From Epiperipatus broadwayi (Eukaryota > Onychophora > Udeonychophora > Euonychophora > Peripatidae): a stretch of 64,000 nt of DNA. Location of the stretch: positions 1,819,677-1,883,676 of the forward strand of contig JAQFVV010012405.1 in assembly GCA_028023455.1 (NCBI GenBank), in the 5' to 3' direction. This document shows, piece after piece, positions 1 to 13,769 of this stretch (position 1 is its first letter; each line of letters begins with the position of its first letter). A program made the translations under genes and the position numbers. The notes beneath the pieces are model-generated. The model saw nothing but the letters and a program-made list of their open reading frames with translations. It ran no database searches and was not told the DNA's origin.

Positions 1-439
1 GTCTTGGTGTAATACAATATCTTCACTGTTTCTGGACCAATACTATCATAATGCCAATTTGTAATATGTCCAAACTGTCTTCTTTTAGTATAATAGAATA
101 TTTATAAGTTTTGACTGGATTCAAGTGACAATTGCTTTTGTTACTTGGACAACATAAGAATTAGCTCTCTTCTGAGTAGTCATTTGTTTATTAATTGATT
201 TTATTAATTACATTCTAAACAATAACTTTTATTAGTTGCACTGTGACTGTTCATTCTAAGGCAAAACATGTTTCCATAATAATACTTTACTGAAAGCAGA
301 TAATTACCTTAATTGTAATGGTTAATTCTGAATAATTATTATTAAAGTGTTTGCGGATAAATGCACACATTCTTTTTCAGAATGCAATTTATAAGATCTT
401 AATTTATTAATTAAAGTTCAAAAAAAGAAAACTCAAATT
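1..439. other. A+T-rich DNA, nothing recognised
   Basis: I see no open frame, repeat or RNA signature here. It may be the eroded upstream part of the non-LTR retrotransposon remnant that becomes recognisable at about 440, but no motif supports that. Confidence 0.4.
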
Positions 440-1250
440 CTTTATCAGTCAATGATGGTGGAAAAATCCCCAGCAACTTTTAACTTTGATGGTTATCAGC
501 TTGAGAATGTAAACCAATTTAAATATCTTGGAAGTTTTGTTAAATAGAAAAGTGGATTTAGATGTTAATGGATGATACAGACTCCGTGCTGCAACCACTT
601 CTAACAACCTAAAAGATAGAGTATTTTAACACAAGGAAATAATTATTGCAGCAAATTAGCTGTATATAGAACTTATTTTACCTAATTTAATGCATAGATA
701 TAAAACTTGGACATTCTTTTGGTAAAGTATAAAGACATTAGAAGTTATTTAAGAATGCTCCATAAAATTTTAAAAATACAATGGCAGATCATAAAACCAA
801 TCAATATATTCTTCATCTTGCTGGATATGATATTATTAAGTCCATTATTGTAAGATCCCACCTTGTTGGATTAGATATCTGAAATGACTAAACAATGGGA
901 GACTTCCTAAAAGTATTTTTTATCATGAACTTAAGTAATGGCTCTACAAGAGAAGTAGACCCTGTCAATATTACAAGGATTCACTCAAAGAGATTCTAAA
1001 AAACATTAATTGCTTCAAATTGGAAAGATATGGCAAATAATAGAATATGTCAGAGAAATATATTTAGATATGGCGTTGAAGTATTTCAGAAAGAAAAACT
1101 TTCTATTGAGGAAATTAAAAGAAAAATAATATCAGAAAATGGTCCAACATATTCTGTATGTGGATTTATTTGTACTTCACAGATTTGGCGAATATTTATC
1201 ATAAAATTCATTTCTAAAATAGCTCTTTTTTTGAAGTTGGAATGTCCACA
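440..1250 (+). pseudogene. non-LTR retrotransposon remnant, C-terminal part of the RT polyprotein
   Basis: Conceptual translation across several frames gives the conserved tail of an endonuclease/reverse-transcriptase polyprotein of the kind very common in invertebrate genomes. Landmarks in order: a VNQFKYLGSFV motif near 505-545 (the family has F-x-YLGS just after the RT palm), an RLRAATTS stretch near 572-605, a RILxIxW-like segment near 750-785, the YYKDSLKEILKNIN segment near 970-1015 (family: RYKDxLKxxLK), and a cysteine-containing tail near 1150-1235 that resembles the terminal C2H2-like finger of this family. Stops interrupt it many times and at least two frame changes are needed, so it is dead. 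The catalytic palm and the N-terminal endonuclease are absent, as expected for a 5'-truncated insertion. No clear target duplication or A-tail was found. The only open piece is 1030-1284. Confidence 0.8.
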
Positions 1251-4200
1251 CTCATTTTTGAATGGTTTTTTTTATTATTATTGAAAAACAATATTTTAAC
1301 TAAGTATCTAAAACTGTACCATTATTAAAAATAAGGGTGCTGATATAGTACACACTCGGTGTCCATTTTGAATTTTAAAACACCCAAAAACACTGCTGCT
1401 AACATACAAGTGATAAATGACATCGACTAGAAGCACTCAGTTTCAAAAAATTAAATAGCCTAAGTGACCTTTCATTTAATTTTCAGATCTCTAAATAGGA
1501 CATTGGTGGAATACATTTATTAAAAATCTTTTTCAGGCACAATTCCATTCAGTATCAAGTTACTTTTACTGAAAGTTGCCTACTTAATTTTAATTCTAGG
1601 ATTAATTTTATTCATATTTCTAACAATTTATTCTAGGTATTTATAATTATTTGTTTTCTATTCATTAATTGTGCAGTATCTACAATTATGAAGTACTGTA
1701 GATGTTACAAGAATTTGCTAAAGCAATTATACTATCCACAAAATAGATGCTTTAAGTAACATCCTTTTGTAAATATTCCTTTAAAACTACTGCAAATGGT
1801 TTTGAAGAATAAAAATCTTTACCACCATTAACCTTCATAGTATTGTCTAAACATAGCTGTAGCAATTTGATTATTTTACAGAATTGACAATGATGTAGGT
1901 CCAATACATTTCAAAGCTTTAGTCACAATATAAATGCTTTTAAAAACAAATATTAAGATAAATCCAATACAAAATGGCAACTTGTACTTGGTTCTTCTAT
2001 AACTTAATCTGATTTGTTATACCCATTAAAAAAATTTTTGTAGTTAATTTAATATGATCTTAGTAAATATAAATGATAGAAGACTAATGGATAAAAAATT
2101 GCTAGTATATTCTTTTTTTATCTTTCATAAATATTGGACCTATATCAGTAATAGTAAATAAAATTAAGTTATATATCATGTAACTTAACTTGATAAGCTT
2201 GTATTACAAAATAAAATGAGCATGCTAATAGCTCTAAAGAAGCTTATCAACAAAAGCCGCAAAAGACATTTAAAATCTATCTAGAATTAGCCCCAAACCG
2301 TTTTTGAGCTATTGGCTCTTCTTAGCGAAGTGATTGGATCTAACCACTACTGCAGTCTTCCAATCATCAAATATATCTCATAATTGACATTTTGTAATTT
2401 TGCCAGCAATTTTTTTTTTGATTTGCTTTTAAAATGTCAGTAATTTTCGGAAACTTTTCAATTTATCTCACCTATTTAAAATATTTGGCATTTCTGTTGT
2501 TACTATGAGTTTGTTCTTTTACATAATTTTTTATACAATTTTTTCACACATTGTCATTTCTATTTTAATAATTGAGTTTAAAGCCATAACTTTCAGTACA
2601 AAAAAAAAAACAATTTTATGTTTGAGACATCCATCTTCTATACATTTCATTGCCATTTTAGTTATAATATGGAAAATGAATATTTTTTTCTATATTATTT
2701 TACAAAATTTTTCATATTAAAATTGTGTAAATAAATCATATTTTCATTTATATAATCCTTCTTGCCTGAACTAGGTAACTTTTACAAAAATGTAACTTTT
2801 TATTAAAGAATGTACTTCTCATTGATATTAGTCTGAGGCACTGTTTAATATTTTAAAACAATTTATAATTTCTACTTTCACATTAACATGTATTTTATGA
2901 CTCTAATTGCAGACTATATTCCATGTTGAATCTATTAATGTATTATGGCACCAATTTTTCTACATGCATCATACCTTTGTACTATAATTTTTGTATAAAA
3001 TATAGATTTATATTTAATGACTTTTTTCATAACTTATTTTGAAAATAAAGTTTAAATATTGCTCACTTTAATAAGATTTCTGAGTCTGTTTTGCTTTCAT
3101 CAGACTTTTAAAGTTTGTATTTATTTACTAATACAAACATTTCAGTAGGTGATGATGCTAGTATGCCTTTCCTAAGGCCTACATATAGTGGCATTTTACT
3201 GGTTTTATGATCATTTCATGATACAAACTGGAATTAAAGTATATGTTGGTTTATTAGTTTAAAAAAATCTGAAGATGTCAGTATTCTACAAAGTACTAAC
3301 AAATGAGCCAACAAACCATTGATTGATTCTTTATTCTCAAATTTTAAGCACATTTGCAAGACTACTTTGAATCATTTTCTCATTGTCTTAAATGATGGAC
3401 CAAAAAAGTAATGTATTTTCGGAGTTTATTTAAATATTTGATTATTTTTCACAAAATATTTTGTAATTAATTGAAAAATTATTTTCATGATTCACTTAGA
3501 TTTTAGTTGAATGTTTATTTTTAAAAATACAAATTAAGAAATTTATAGTAATGGTAAAAAGGAAACTATGAGCAGCAATGCTTTGTCAAATTCTGTAAGT
3601 TTTTGTAATATTTTAATAATTAAAATGCAATTTTAGAACAGAATTTCATTTCATTCAGGTTTTAGAAATGAAGTTCAAGCAACAAAGATTTTAAATTTTT
3701 TACTTTGTTGTAATTGTTTACTGAGAATAGTTATTGTTCCCATTAAGCACTTCATTATTTTTTCTATATTTGCAAAGTTCAAATATGATTTTTTAGCTGT
3801 TTTTCATCTATAAACTTATTATAACTATTCTAGCTATCAAAACAATACTAAAATCAAATGTTGAATAACTCAAATTACCATTAGGGAAAAACATAGGAAA
3901 TGTCCAGCAGTTAAAGTTTGTAAATGAAAGTAGAACATTTTTCAAATTTCAGTCAATTGATTATAATCTTTTTTTTTTTAAAATTTCATAATGAAAATAA
4001 TTTTCACGAAGAAAAAAACTGCAGAGCTTACAAAGGATAAACAATTACAAAATCAAAGTTAAAAACTATTTAAAATTTATTCTCGATTAGTTATATCAAT
4101 AAGACAAGTAATAAATCTGTAATTATAGAATGCAGAACAAATTTTTTTTTTTTTAGTTTGATGCACTTTGAATTTTTATTTTCAGAGTACTACTACTAAT

Positions 4201-6540
4201 TATTTTTTTGATTACAGTATTATTTTACATAGATATAATTTGTCTATTTTTCTAATTATGACTATAATGTGCCAAATTTAATTCCACAATGCATCATGTT
4301 TGGCACATATATTATAGGATGGTAAACTTTGTATTACAATTCTTGAAATACACATCTCCATTTAAAATGCTTTCACATCCACTTGAAAAGTTAACACTTA
4401 TGGAATTATTCCAATATTTGTTTCTTGATTCACCAAAATTTTGTTTGCTAAGACATATATATCATGTCATTAGAAAAAGATTTTCTATTTACATCACACT
4501 TGTGTAATAAATCTTGTACAAATATCCTAATGATTCTTTAGAGAATATATTACACTATTTTTTTCCATGCTATGTAGATACCTTATAGAATTGAGTTTTC
4601 CTTTAGATTTGAATGTTGATAATTGGAAAAAAAGAACTGATTGATACTCATGCTAAATCATTCTACAGTGATGTCATAATACCAACACCATGGCTTTTTA
4701 TCATTTTTTATTTCAGAGAATGCAAACTTTGCATGCTTTTACTCATTGCATTTAATCTTCCATAGTTATTTTTTTAATATTTCACGAGTGTTTTATAATT
4801 AACCTGCAACTCTATATATCTCTGCATGACACATTTAAAGTTCACATGATCACCATTTGTTTTAATAACATTTAAAATTGCTATAAATTAAAACTACTTT
4901 ATTAGTATCAAATTACTTATATTGTAATTACTATTTGTGCTCATTTTAGTGTATAGATAAATATAATTTTTGATTTACCCTCAGTCCTGTTCTGATATTG
5001 TTCCTTTTTATTTTAAAAGTTTAAACTGTATATGTAAATATTAAGAACACACTTTATTAAAATGAAATCTAAAGTAAAATTATAAAAGAAATTTTGTGGC
5101 CTGATGTGGAAAATTAATAAAATGATTTATGTGCTAGCTTGAGATGGTGATCATGTGATGTATAGTTGTTTAAAATGATTTGTTATTCATAAATTCAAAC
5201 ACTAGAAGTGATAGAGTTGGATTCATAATCCATGTATCTGAAGATCCAGAATCTGCTAGTCTGCTCCTGATAAAATCATGCAGAGCTTAGCCTGATGTAT
5301 GATGAGCAGTATTCAATGAAGCCTGCTATTCAAAAAAAGGCTGCATATGTTTATATCATTTATTTTTTCTTTGTGAGCTACCAACTTGATTCTAAATTAT
5401 CATCTCTTTATAAACCAAATCATAAAGCATTAGTTGGAAGTTTTCAAAGTTTAAAACATTGATTTTATGAACTGTTTTTTCCGAGAATCTGCTAATGTTT
5501 TGAAAATCCATTTGTTTAGTCCACTACTTTTCCTATTTGGTTTACTATTGGAGATTGTCCAGACAAACAGATTCACTTAAATTCATTGGTATATATTGAA
5601 ATTTTGCTCTGGAAGGCTTAATGATAAAGTGACTTACTTCATTTTTTGCTTATTTTGATTGCTACTACTATTTTATTAATAAATTTATTTTCTAAATCTT
5701 CATACCTTTATTGTACTATTATCTAAACTAATAGTGGATAATAATTAAACCTAAATGAATAGTTGTAGCAATTATTACAATTGGTTTTTTTTTGTTTCTT
5801 ATATTTTAATTAAAAAATAAATGTACATTTTTTTAAAGTCAAAATTCAAATAATATGCAGAATTTAAATGTACTGATTTCTGTAGACAATATTTTTGCTT
5901 TTGGCAAGTACCATTCAGAATAACTGCTAATTATTATGCTAAAAACTTAAAACTCATGGTTTATTCTAATATTGTTTACATCAAAAATTGTTCTAAAATT
6001 ATTTTAATACCAATCTATAATTTTATCTCTGGATATGCATTTGCTAATACAGATATTTGTTAAGAGATTGTCGTCAATATTTGTAAAGGAATTTTTTCCA
6101 AATTAAAAAAAATTATATAAATGCAACATGTGCTTATTATATATGAAAAATGTACATAATATAGTTGGAATCTATTGTTTTGCATAATATTATGAACTAG
6201 AGAACGGAATGGGAGCAAGAAACAGGAATATATAATACACAGAAACGTAAATACAAATATTGATAAAAACTAAACTTACTGCAACTTTTAAATGTTTAAG
6301 CATTGCAAATGAGTACTATTTTGATATAACTAATATTATTTCTTAATTAAAATCAATACAATGTATTACAATACAGCATTATAATATATTTTCACTTGAA
6401 TTCCTTTATTTCAATTCAATTTCAACTGCATATATTTAAAAATGTTTTTAAAAATTTTCTAATATTAAAATATATTAACAAAGATTTCATCAATAATAAT
6501 ATTTTTTTTTATCAAATCTTAACAAAACTTTTTATTTTGA
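1251..6540. other. long A+T-rich stretch without supported features
   Basis: Only short chance open frames and homopolymer runs are present. A slightly less A+T-rich patch at 2280-2370 and a duplicated-looking patch at 5140-5320 could be old repeat fragments, but no motif identifies them. The frames at 2505-2720 and 4289-4507 have the F/I/L/Y/K-rich composition of translated A+T-rich noise. Confidence 0.5.
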
Positions 6541-6562
6541 TGGACAAAAATTTAATATCATA

Positions 6563-6799
6563 TTGCAATCCATCTACCGGCACCAAAGCCCTGATGATTT
6601 GCTCATGAGAAATGATCTAGGAATAACTCATAAAGAGCTGAATCTCCATGCCTATGTTAATGATAGCTTTCCATTATTCACCGTTACATATATCTCATAT
6701 TTTGTCATGAATATTAATTTTGATGTAATGCACAATAAAAACAAATCGATAAAATTACAGAAAATAAAACTTTATTTTACAATAAAAAAAATACATTAA
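6563..6799 (+). other. weak ORF or exon candidate, product unknown
   Basis: A 78-codon frame starts with less biased residues (YRHQSPDDLLMRNDLGITHK) before degrading into A+T-driven sequence after about residue 45. The DNA at 6563-6690 is visibly richer in G+C than its surroundings. No splice acceptor is obvious just upstream and no family is recognised. It may be a decayed repeat, a fragment of a terminal exon, or chance. Confidence 0.12.
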
Positions 6800-8621
6800 A
6801 AATGTGATAAAAATACAATAAAAACATTTTTAAAAAAGTATAAACAATATCTTTATACATAATTTTTAAGGATACAAAAGTTTTTTTTATATATTAAAAA
6901 CAAAAAAAAACACAAACAACAATACAAATAAAATAATTGATCCCTAAAATAAACAATATGTAAAAAGAAGATGATTTTAATTTCTTTCAAAAACTAAAAC
7001 AAATTACACAACTGTGCTATAAAATACATTAAATAATATTAATTTTTAATCTCTTTCATTTTACTTTTTTCATAATGCAGAAATTTCTTGTTAGTTATTT
7101 TTTTGATGCTAGGGAAAAATAGATATACATAAATTTTACTCTCTTAATATATATAGTATTACACAGTTTATATTATTTTTTTAAATATCACAGCAACAAT
7201 ATAAAAAGAATAAACATTAGTTTAGCAGTATAAGATGAACTCTAAATCTTGTTGTAATTGACATTTTAAAGAGAGTAATTTATACAAACACACATTCATA
7301 AATTTCTTTAATTATATACACACATATATCAGAAGTACATAACATTACTACAATTATAATATTTTAATAAAATTGTTAGTAAAGAGTGTTACATTTTCAT
7401 ATTTTGCACACTATAACTTTGCCAGTTGGCATCAGAAGAAAACTAAATTGTATTAGTTTTTTGAAATAGTAATGTTCATTCATTATATATAAATAGTTAT
7501 AGAAATCTGGATTATAGTATAACAATATTTTATTGATTTTATGTCAGATATATCATAAATGGATATATGGAGCTAAAAAATAATTTTTTTTTCAGCAATT
7601 AAAATTTTTTTCCAGAAAAAAAAAAAAAAAGGCAATAAAAATAAATAAATTTAGTAATAATCAAAGATGATGTGGAATAATTTGTTGGTTTTTCAGAAAA
7701 ATATCTACATAAAAGACATTTCAATAAAAATTAACTAGATAAAATTTATGATTTTAACAAAATGCATATAGAAAAGTAATGGAGGGGGAGAACAACTGAG
7801 CATTTTATGTAAAAACCTATTAACTATTATACCTATATTCTATAAAACAACCATTAGATAATTTGTGTAGGAAAAAACATTATTTAACTGATCTTGTAAA
7901 AACAAGTTATCTCTGACAAATTTTTCTTTGGAAAATCACTGAATCTAAGTTACTTTCTGAAATTTCAAATTTGCTTCAATATAATTTTTTATAATATATG
8001 ACCACATGATGATATACCTACTTTTAGTGATATTTATTACTATCACAAATAATATATATATGTACATTTACATAAATTAGAAACATTTCTTTTAAAAAAT
8101 GCAAAAAATAAAATTGAAACTTGAGTTATGAAAGTTATTAAGTAATTGAGCAACTATAAATGAAATATATCTCAGCATATTTTCAAGCAGAATGTTAAAT
8201 TGAATTTTCATGTTAGATTTATAGTAAGCTGTTTGTATATTCAAAATAAGTGAATTTTAATTTAAGTTGTCATATAACAGCTTCTTACATTAGGATATTA
8301 TAATTAATTTTCTAAATAAATTTATAATTGTAGCAATATTTCAGTTATGAATCTCTAATATATATATATGTTTGTGTGTGTGTGTATGTAATAAAAGTTT
8401 TTATATACATAGGTTTAAAGACAAAGTTTGTCTAGGCATATACACATTCCTTAAATGAAAATTACTTTTAATATAATTTTATGAACAAATATTTGTTACA
8501 TTATAATAAAAGATAAAAAACATTTAAGAGATACAGAATTTTAATTTTTGATCATGTATTACAACATATTTAAGTAAATGGACTATTTAGTCTACCAGAC
8601 ATTTTAATTTATTTTATTTTA
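6800..8621. other. A+T-rich DNA with a TA/TG microsatellite
   Basis: Nothing coding is supported. A compound (TA)n(TG)n microsatellite lies at about 8358-8388. Several A and T homopolymer runs occur, for example around 7618-7631. Confidence 0.5.
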
Positions 8622-8834
8622 GATTTAAATCTTAATTTTCCCACCCACATCTCTAATCAAAATATACAGATAAAAGATAAACAACATGTAAATATTCCAC
8701 TTTTTGGCAAAGACCTTTCCAATATTTTCGATTTAAATCTTAATTTTCCCACCCAATATCATTTCTAATTAAAATATATAAATAAACAACATGTAAACAT
8801 TCCACTTTTTGGCAAAGACCTTTCCAATATTTTC
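8622..8834. repeat. two-copy tandem duplication, 108-bp unit
   Basis: The unit beginning GATTTAAATCTTAATTTTCC at 8622 recurs at 8730 and both copies end in the same AAGACCTTTCCAATATTTTC. The second copy is a few bases shorter because of small internal indels, and substitutions are few, so the duplication is fairly recent. No coding content is seen. Confidence 0.92.
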
Positions 8835-9004
8835 CGAAGAAGAATATTGAAGGCATTACTAGCCAAATGTCAGGTAGCAAGTATTTTATATTTGTTTTAC
8901 CACTAAATACCATTTTTGGCCAATTTTAATTAGTTATGGGCTGATTAATATTTGAGGAAAAAATGCTATGCTTGATTGAAACTTAATAAAAGTTCCAACT
9001 GTAA

Positions 9005-9062
9005 GCAAGCATGGATTTGAATATCATATCATGGTCATGAGAGGCAACTGCGCTGAGAACCT
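9005..9062 (-). repeat. tRNA-Met-like fragment, possible SINE head
   Basis: On the minus strand a TCAGCGCAGTTG segment (9041-9058), like the D-arm/A-box of elongator tRNA-Met, is followed by a CTCATGACC anticodon-arm-like stretch and a B-box-like GATATTCAAATCC (9012-9024). The spacing is shorter than in a tRNA, so part of the anticodon arm would be deleted. It could be a decayed tRNA-derived SINE or coincidence. No A-tail was identified. Confidence 0.3.
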
Positions 9063-9654
9063 TCTTACAATATATGCACTTTCCCACAAATACAACAAAT
9101 GACTGATTACTGCATATAATTTATAAGATAGATACCTTTTCTTATTTTTCACAATTATGTATATATCATAAATGTATTACAAGTCATTTTTTCTTACATT
9201 AATACCTCTCATAAATTTCCACATTGTTATTTTAAATTCATATTTAAAACTTAAATTTTAAATAAGATTTCCTTAACAAGCTTTAATACTGATACCTTTA
9301 TGAAACAAATATAAGCAATACAATTTTCATAGAAGAAAAAATTATATAATTATAGTAATCATGAAAAGATATGATCAAATTAGAACAATTTTAATAAAAA
9401 TTAAATATTAGAAATTTCTTTGTTATTAAATTTTAAATATTTCAATCTGAAAATAAATTCACTAACTATAATTTTCTATTTATATTTAAATGATAATTTT
9501 TTTTTTTAAAAAAAATTGTTTTATAACAAAGTTATTTCTTAAATAGTTTTACAATCTCAATAAATAATAATAATAAATTTAAAATGCAATATTTAAATAT
9601 AATTAATTTTTTAGCTACAATTTTTTTCTTCAAATAATCTTAAAATAATAAACA

Positions 9655-9794
9655 TTTTTATTCTGATTAGAAAAAAACATTAAGCATAAAAAAAAAAAGT
9701 ATACTTAGAGGTCTATTATTTTTACAAGACTAATTTTTTATTCTGATTAGAAAAAAAACATTAAGCATACAAAACTTATTTTTACAAGACTAAT
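9655..9794. repeat. imperfect tandem duplication, about 80-bp unit
   Basis: TTTTTATTCTGATTAGAAAA followed by ACATTAAGCAT occurs at 9655 and again at 9735. Each copy then reaches the same TTATTTTTACAAGACTAAT. The second copy lacks about 20 internal bases. Confidence 0.85.
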
Positions 9795-12700
9795 TAGTGT
9801 TATTAATAATTTCATGAAATATTTTTATTAATATAAAAATATTCCATAAAATCATTAATATTAGTTGGTAATTTTTTTTCACTTAAATGATAAATAGTAA
9901 ATGGTAGTGAAAAATAAAAAAATTAGAAGAATTAAAAAAAAAAAAAAGATTGACATAGTCACATGACAAAAATATGCACATATAAACATACAAACACATG
10001 TTCACACTCATGCAAGTTCTGCAGTATTATTTTTTAAAAAAACAGAACAATAAACTTACTTTAAAATGATTACACATGCTCATTGTATAACAAATAAACC
10101 AATTTAGAAAACAGAATTCACTAAGATAAACTGATAGATTTTTCAGAATAGTTCACTAATCTCAACATGGGCGTCCCTCACAGTAACAAATATATTAGAT
10201 ATGTATTATAGCAATGCTGGTTGTTAAGCATTATAAAAAAGATTTGAATTTGAACTTTTTTGGTTTAGATTCTAGGAGGTTCTCTTTAATAAAGCACCAG
10301 ACTTTAAAATTGAAATACTAAACAGACTCCACTATCAACAGCAATGCTGATAAAATATCAATAGAGTGAAGTCACTCATTTATAGAACAGAGTCCAGGAA
10401 TTAATAGATAATATTAAATTATTTGTTAATAAATATTATTTAAACATAAATTTATCTGTATTTGAATATTATTATCACTAATAATTTTACTACTAGCACT
10501 CATCTTATAATTGGATGGATTCATTCAATTTGTATCTAATCACTGATGTTGACAATGAAGTTGTGTGGTCTCAATCAAATATTTAAGTTCCAAAATCTTA
10601 TATCTTTCCGAATATAATCTAGGACAAAAGTTCATATACAAACTCTTATTACATATACAAGTATATATACTGTAGGTTTTTAAAAATAAAACAAAATCTT
10701 ACAAATATATATAAATTCATAACATATTATTTTATGAAAAGATCATTTTCATACTCAGAAAAATTATACATTATTTTTCTATGAATAAACCTAAATAAAA
10801 TGTTCAAATTTCTATCATTTTATGTAATATATACATATATAAGATGGCTTTATACAGATATATAAAATTATATACTTTATGTGCATATATAAGTACTATA
10901 TACATGTATTATACATATATAATTTAAAATAATTATTAAAAAAATAATATTCATTATATAGATATGTGTGATTGTCACAGACAAGCACACTCATGTATAC
11001 AATATACAAATATAAATGCCTATTTAACAGAGTAAGCAATCTTTCAGACACCTGAAGTATAAGTGTAATATAAAAGATTAAAATAGAACTATCAGATTTC
11101 TCTAATAGCCTAACAAACTGCTTTTGAGTAAGTATAAAAACAATCTGTAATAATATCCAATCCAAATATATTGTACTATTGTGGATTAATATTAGAAATG
11201 CTTCAATATGGGATTCATATATACAGCACTACACATCAAAAAGGATGAACTGTGGAGGCATAAGAATGATGTATAATTTGAAGATAGCACCAATCATGCA
11301 GGCTGAAATTTCAGCAATTATTTGTTAATTGGTGATAATAAGAAAAACAGACAAATAATAGAATGGGTTTTGGTACATAATATCTTTACCACAGTTTCTT
11401 TTGTGGATAAATAATAAAAAAATTACTACTCCAAGTAATAACTTATTAAATAAGGCAGTAGATCACATTGATGATGCCACAGCACACAGATTTCTGGTTG
11501 CAGCAGTGTCAAATGTAGACAACGGTGATAAATGAATGACATTATAATGTCCAGATACAACAGCTTTCATCACAAATTCTCATTCAGTGATATAATGGTG
11601 AATAATTTGAGATCTGCACTTTAGATAAAAAGTGATCTTCAAAAAAAACAAAACAAAACATGTTTTGTATGGTATATATTATTTTAATTTATTCAATCAT
11701 ATGCAATGCTATAATTCTTAATAAATCAGAAAAACATGGATTAAGGGCAAGAGTTGGTATTCTTTTGGAAATATTTGCAGATGGCATGTTCCAAACAAGA
11801 TAATGCCAATACATATACTCTTTGTAAAGCTATAATTATTATGTAGTGCAGTGTATCTATTTTCCACAGTTTTATTTCATAAAAAACATCTGCAAGCTTT
11901 CTGAACTTAGAAGTATAATACTAAGTTTTCAATCAAAGTCACAAGATGTGGAAGCTATAATTTATATTTTGAGAGACAAACTCTGTCATTACAATCACAT
12001 AACTTTCATAGTACTTATTAGCAATAACATATGTATTCCTTATCACACACACACTCTCTTTGTATCTAAATAAAGTGCAAAGTCTCACAGCAATAATGTC
12101 TAGTTACTAAGCTAATAAAAAATGGATTCCACTCTTGCTTGATACCTAAGTACTTATGTAGGAAATTAATCTTGTCAATGCCAACTGCAAGATCAAAATT
12201 CAATTAGTCTTTGTTCCCAATGTTATAAAGTTTCTAATATTACACACACACACACATAATATATATATACAAAAAAAAAAAAAAAGATAATACATAACAG
12301 TATTGATTTGAATGTATAACTTGTGCCAATATTTCAGTCAGGAACTGGTTTTTTTTTTCATAATAATGAAGGAAAATATTACTGACTTAAAATAAATAAT
12401 ATTTTAAAAATTTAGTATATATCAACTATTAATACAGTACTTTTGAAATTAATGCAACGTTTAAAATGTACTTAATATTTTCATAAATAACATAGTATAG
12501 GGTCTTTATTCACTATATGAAAACAAATATTATATTGTACATCACTGCAATATTTGTAAATGTCTTCATTAATGTTTCATCTTTATCATATTTTTCACAT
12601 ACGGATATTTTCTTTATTACTAATAGTTTTAATGATGGGCATCAGCACACCTATAAGGATATTGTATTTTTAAATGATTGAGGAAAGAATTGAAAATTTA

Positions 12701-13190
12701 ATTAAATAAAATCTAAAAAAGCTATATTTTGGAATATAAAATACATTTCTTTCGTTAGTTATAAATAAATAAAGATAAATCAAATAATCCACAAAAAGTT
12801 TTACATTTAATATTGATAGGACTTTTTTTTTTTATTAAAATATTTTTTAAAAAAAATGTAATTATCGTTAATATTATTTCGATATTTAACTTTTTATTTT
12901 ATTTTATAAACTTTATATATATATAAAATGTAACATTTAAACGTTTAGAATGTATTCCCAAAATTATGGATATCTGATGCTTCTTTTTTGTAAAAGCATC
13001 TAATTGTTTTATAAGGCAAAAATTAAAATAACTTAAATATCCTATTATAGGACAAAAGTCTCTCCAAAAAACCTCTATAGAAGAGCAGTTAAGAACAACA
13101 AACTGTTTCATACTAGTAAATAACCAGACATTTATTTACTGATCAATATTTGATTGACTGTGTGGGGAAAAAAATAATTGTGAAAAATAA
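9795..13190. other. A+T-rich DNA, no supported gene
   Basis: The content is mostly homopolymer and TA-rich sequence. A (CA)n(TA)n microsatellite is at 12242-12268 and an A-run at 12270-12285. An open frame without a start codon at about 11422-11535 reads less randomly than its neighbours (NKAVDHIDDATAHRFLVAAV then stop), but no family is recognised. The frames at 10896-11165 (minus), 11846-12073 and 12899-13111 (minus) look like chance. Confidence 0.45.
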
Positions 13191-13200
13191 GTTTTATCTA

Positions 13201-13258
13201 ACCTGTATTGAATCTAGGTCATGGATTGGTAAATGGATGTGCTAACCATTATACAGAG
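13201..13258 (-). repeat. tRNA-derived element (Gln/Val-like D-arm)
   Basis: On the minus strand TGTATAATGGTTAGCACATC (13238-13256) reproduces the D-arm/A-box region typical of eukaryotic tRNA-Gln or tRNA-Val. A CATTTACCAATCC stretch resembling an anticodon arm and a B-box-like GATTCAATAC (13203-13216) follow at tRNA-like spacing. The acceptor stem does not pair convincingly, so this is a SINE head or tRNA pseudogene rather than a working tRNA gene. Downstream sequence is A+T-rich without a clean tail. Confidence 0.55.
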
Positions 13259-13659
13259 AAGATCTATAACTACTTTATAATCTATATTATTAATGAATAT
13301 AATTTATGTATTTAAATAAAAATTATTTATTTATTATCAACATATTAGTTTTACAAACATTTTACATAGCTTCCCTTTTTGAAATCATATCATTTTATTA
13401 AATACTGTTTTAGCATTTTAAATAAATTACACAACTGGTTATGGCTGATTGGTTTATGATTCATGATATGTATTAAAAGTTACTAAATACAAAGCTGTAC
13501 TGCATTTTTAATATTCAAAAATAGTTTTTTTGATAAGAAAATATTAAGATTTTTTTTTTTTTAATCTTTATTGAGATTGTATTTTATTGTATTACAAACC
13601 TTAAATGATAATTTTTCAATCTGACAAGAAATTAAAAAAGAAATCATACAATGCAATAA

Positions 13660-13757
13660 TTTTTTTTTTTCTCATGTGTCATAGCATCAAGTAAGTGAAC
13701 CCGGGACAACTGCTTGTAAATCAGCCGTCGCTGACCTCTCGACCACCAATGCTTGAC
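13660..13757 (-). mobile_element. short tRNA-derived SINE with 10-bp target duplication
   Basis: Read on the minus strand, the element starts GTCAAGCATTGGTGGTCGAG, continues through a tRNA-like D-arm, an anticodon-arm-like ATTTACAAG and a T-arm CCCGGGTTCACTT, and ends in GACACATGAG plus about 11 A. The sequence AATGCAATAA flanks it on both sides (13650-13659 and 13759-13768), as expected for insertion by a non-LTR retrotransposon machinery. The T-loop reads TTCACTT, the same departure from TTCRANN seen in the copy at 35367, so the two belong to one family. Only about 100 bp long, it is nearly all tRNA-related with a short tail. Confidence 0.85.
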
Positions 13758-13769
13758 AAATGCAATAAA

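Noticed and set aside
6585-6620. Hammerhead-like CTGATGA...GAAA arrangement
   Set aside because: The stretch between the core boxes (TTTGCTCATGA) does not form a stem II, and no cleavage-site helix is visible.
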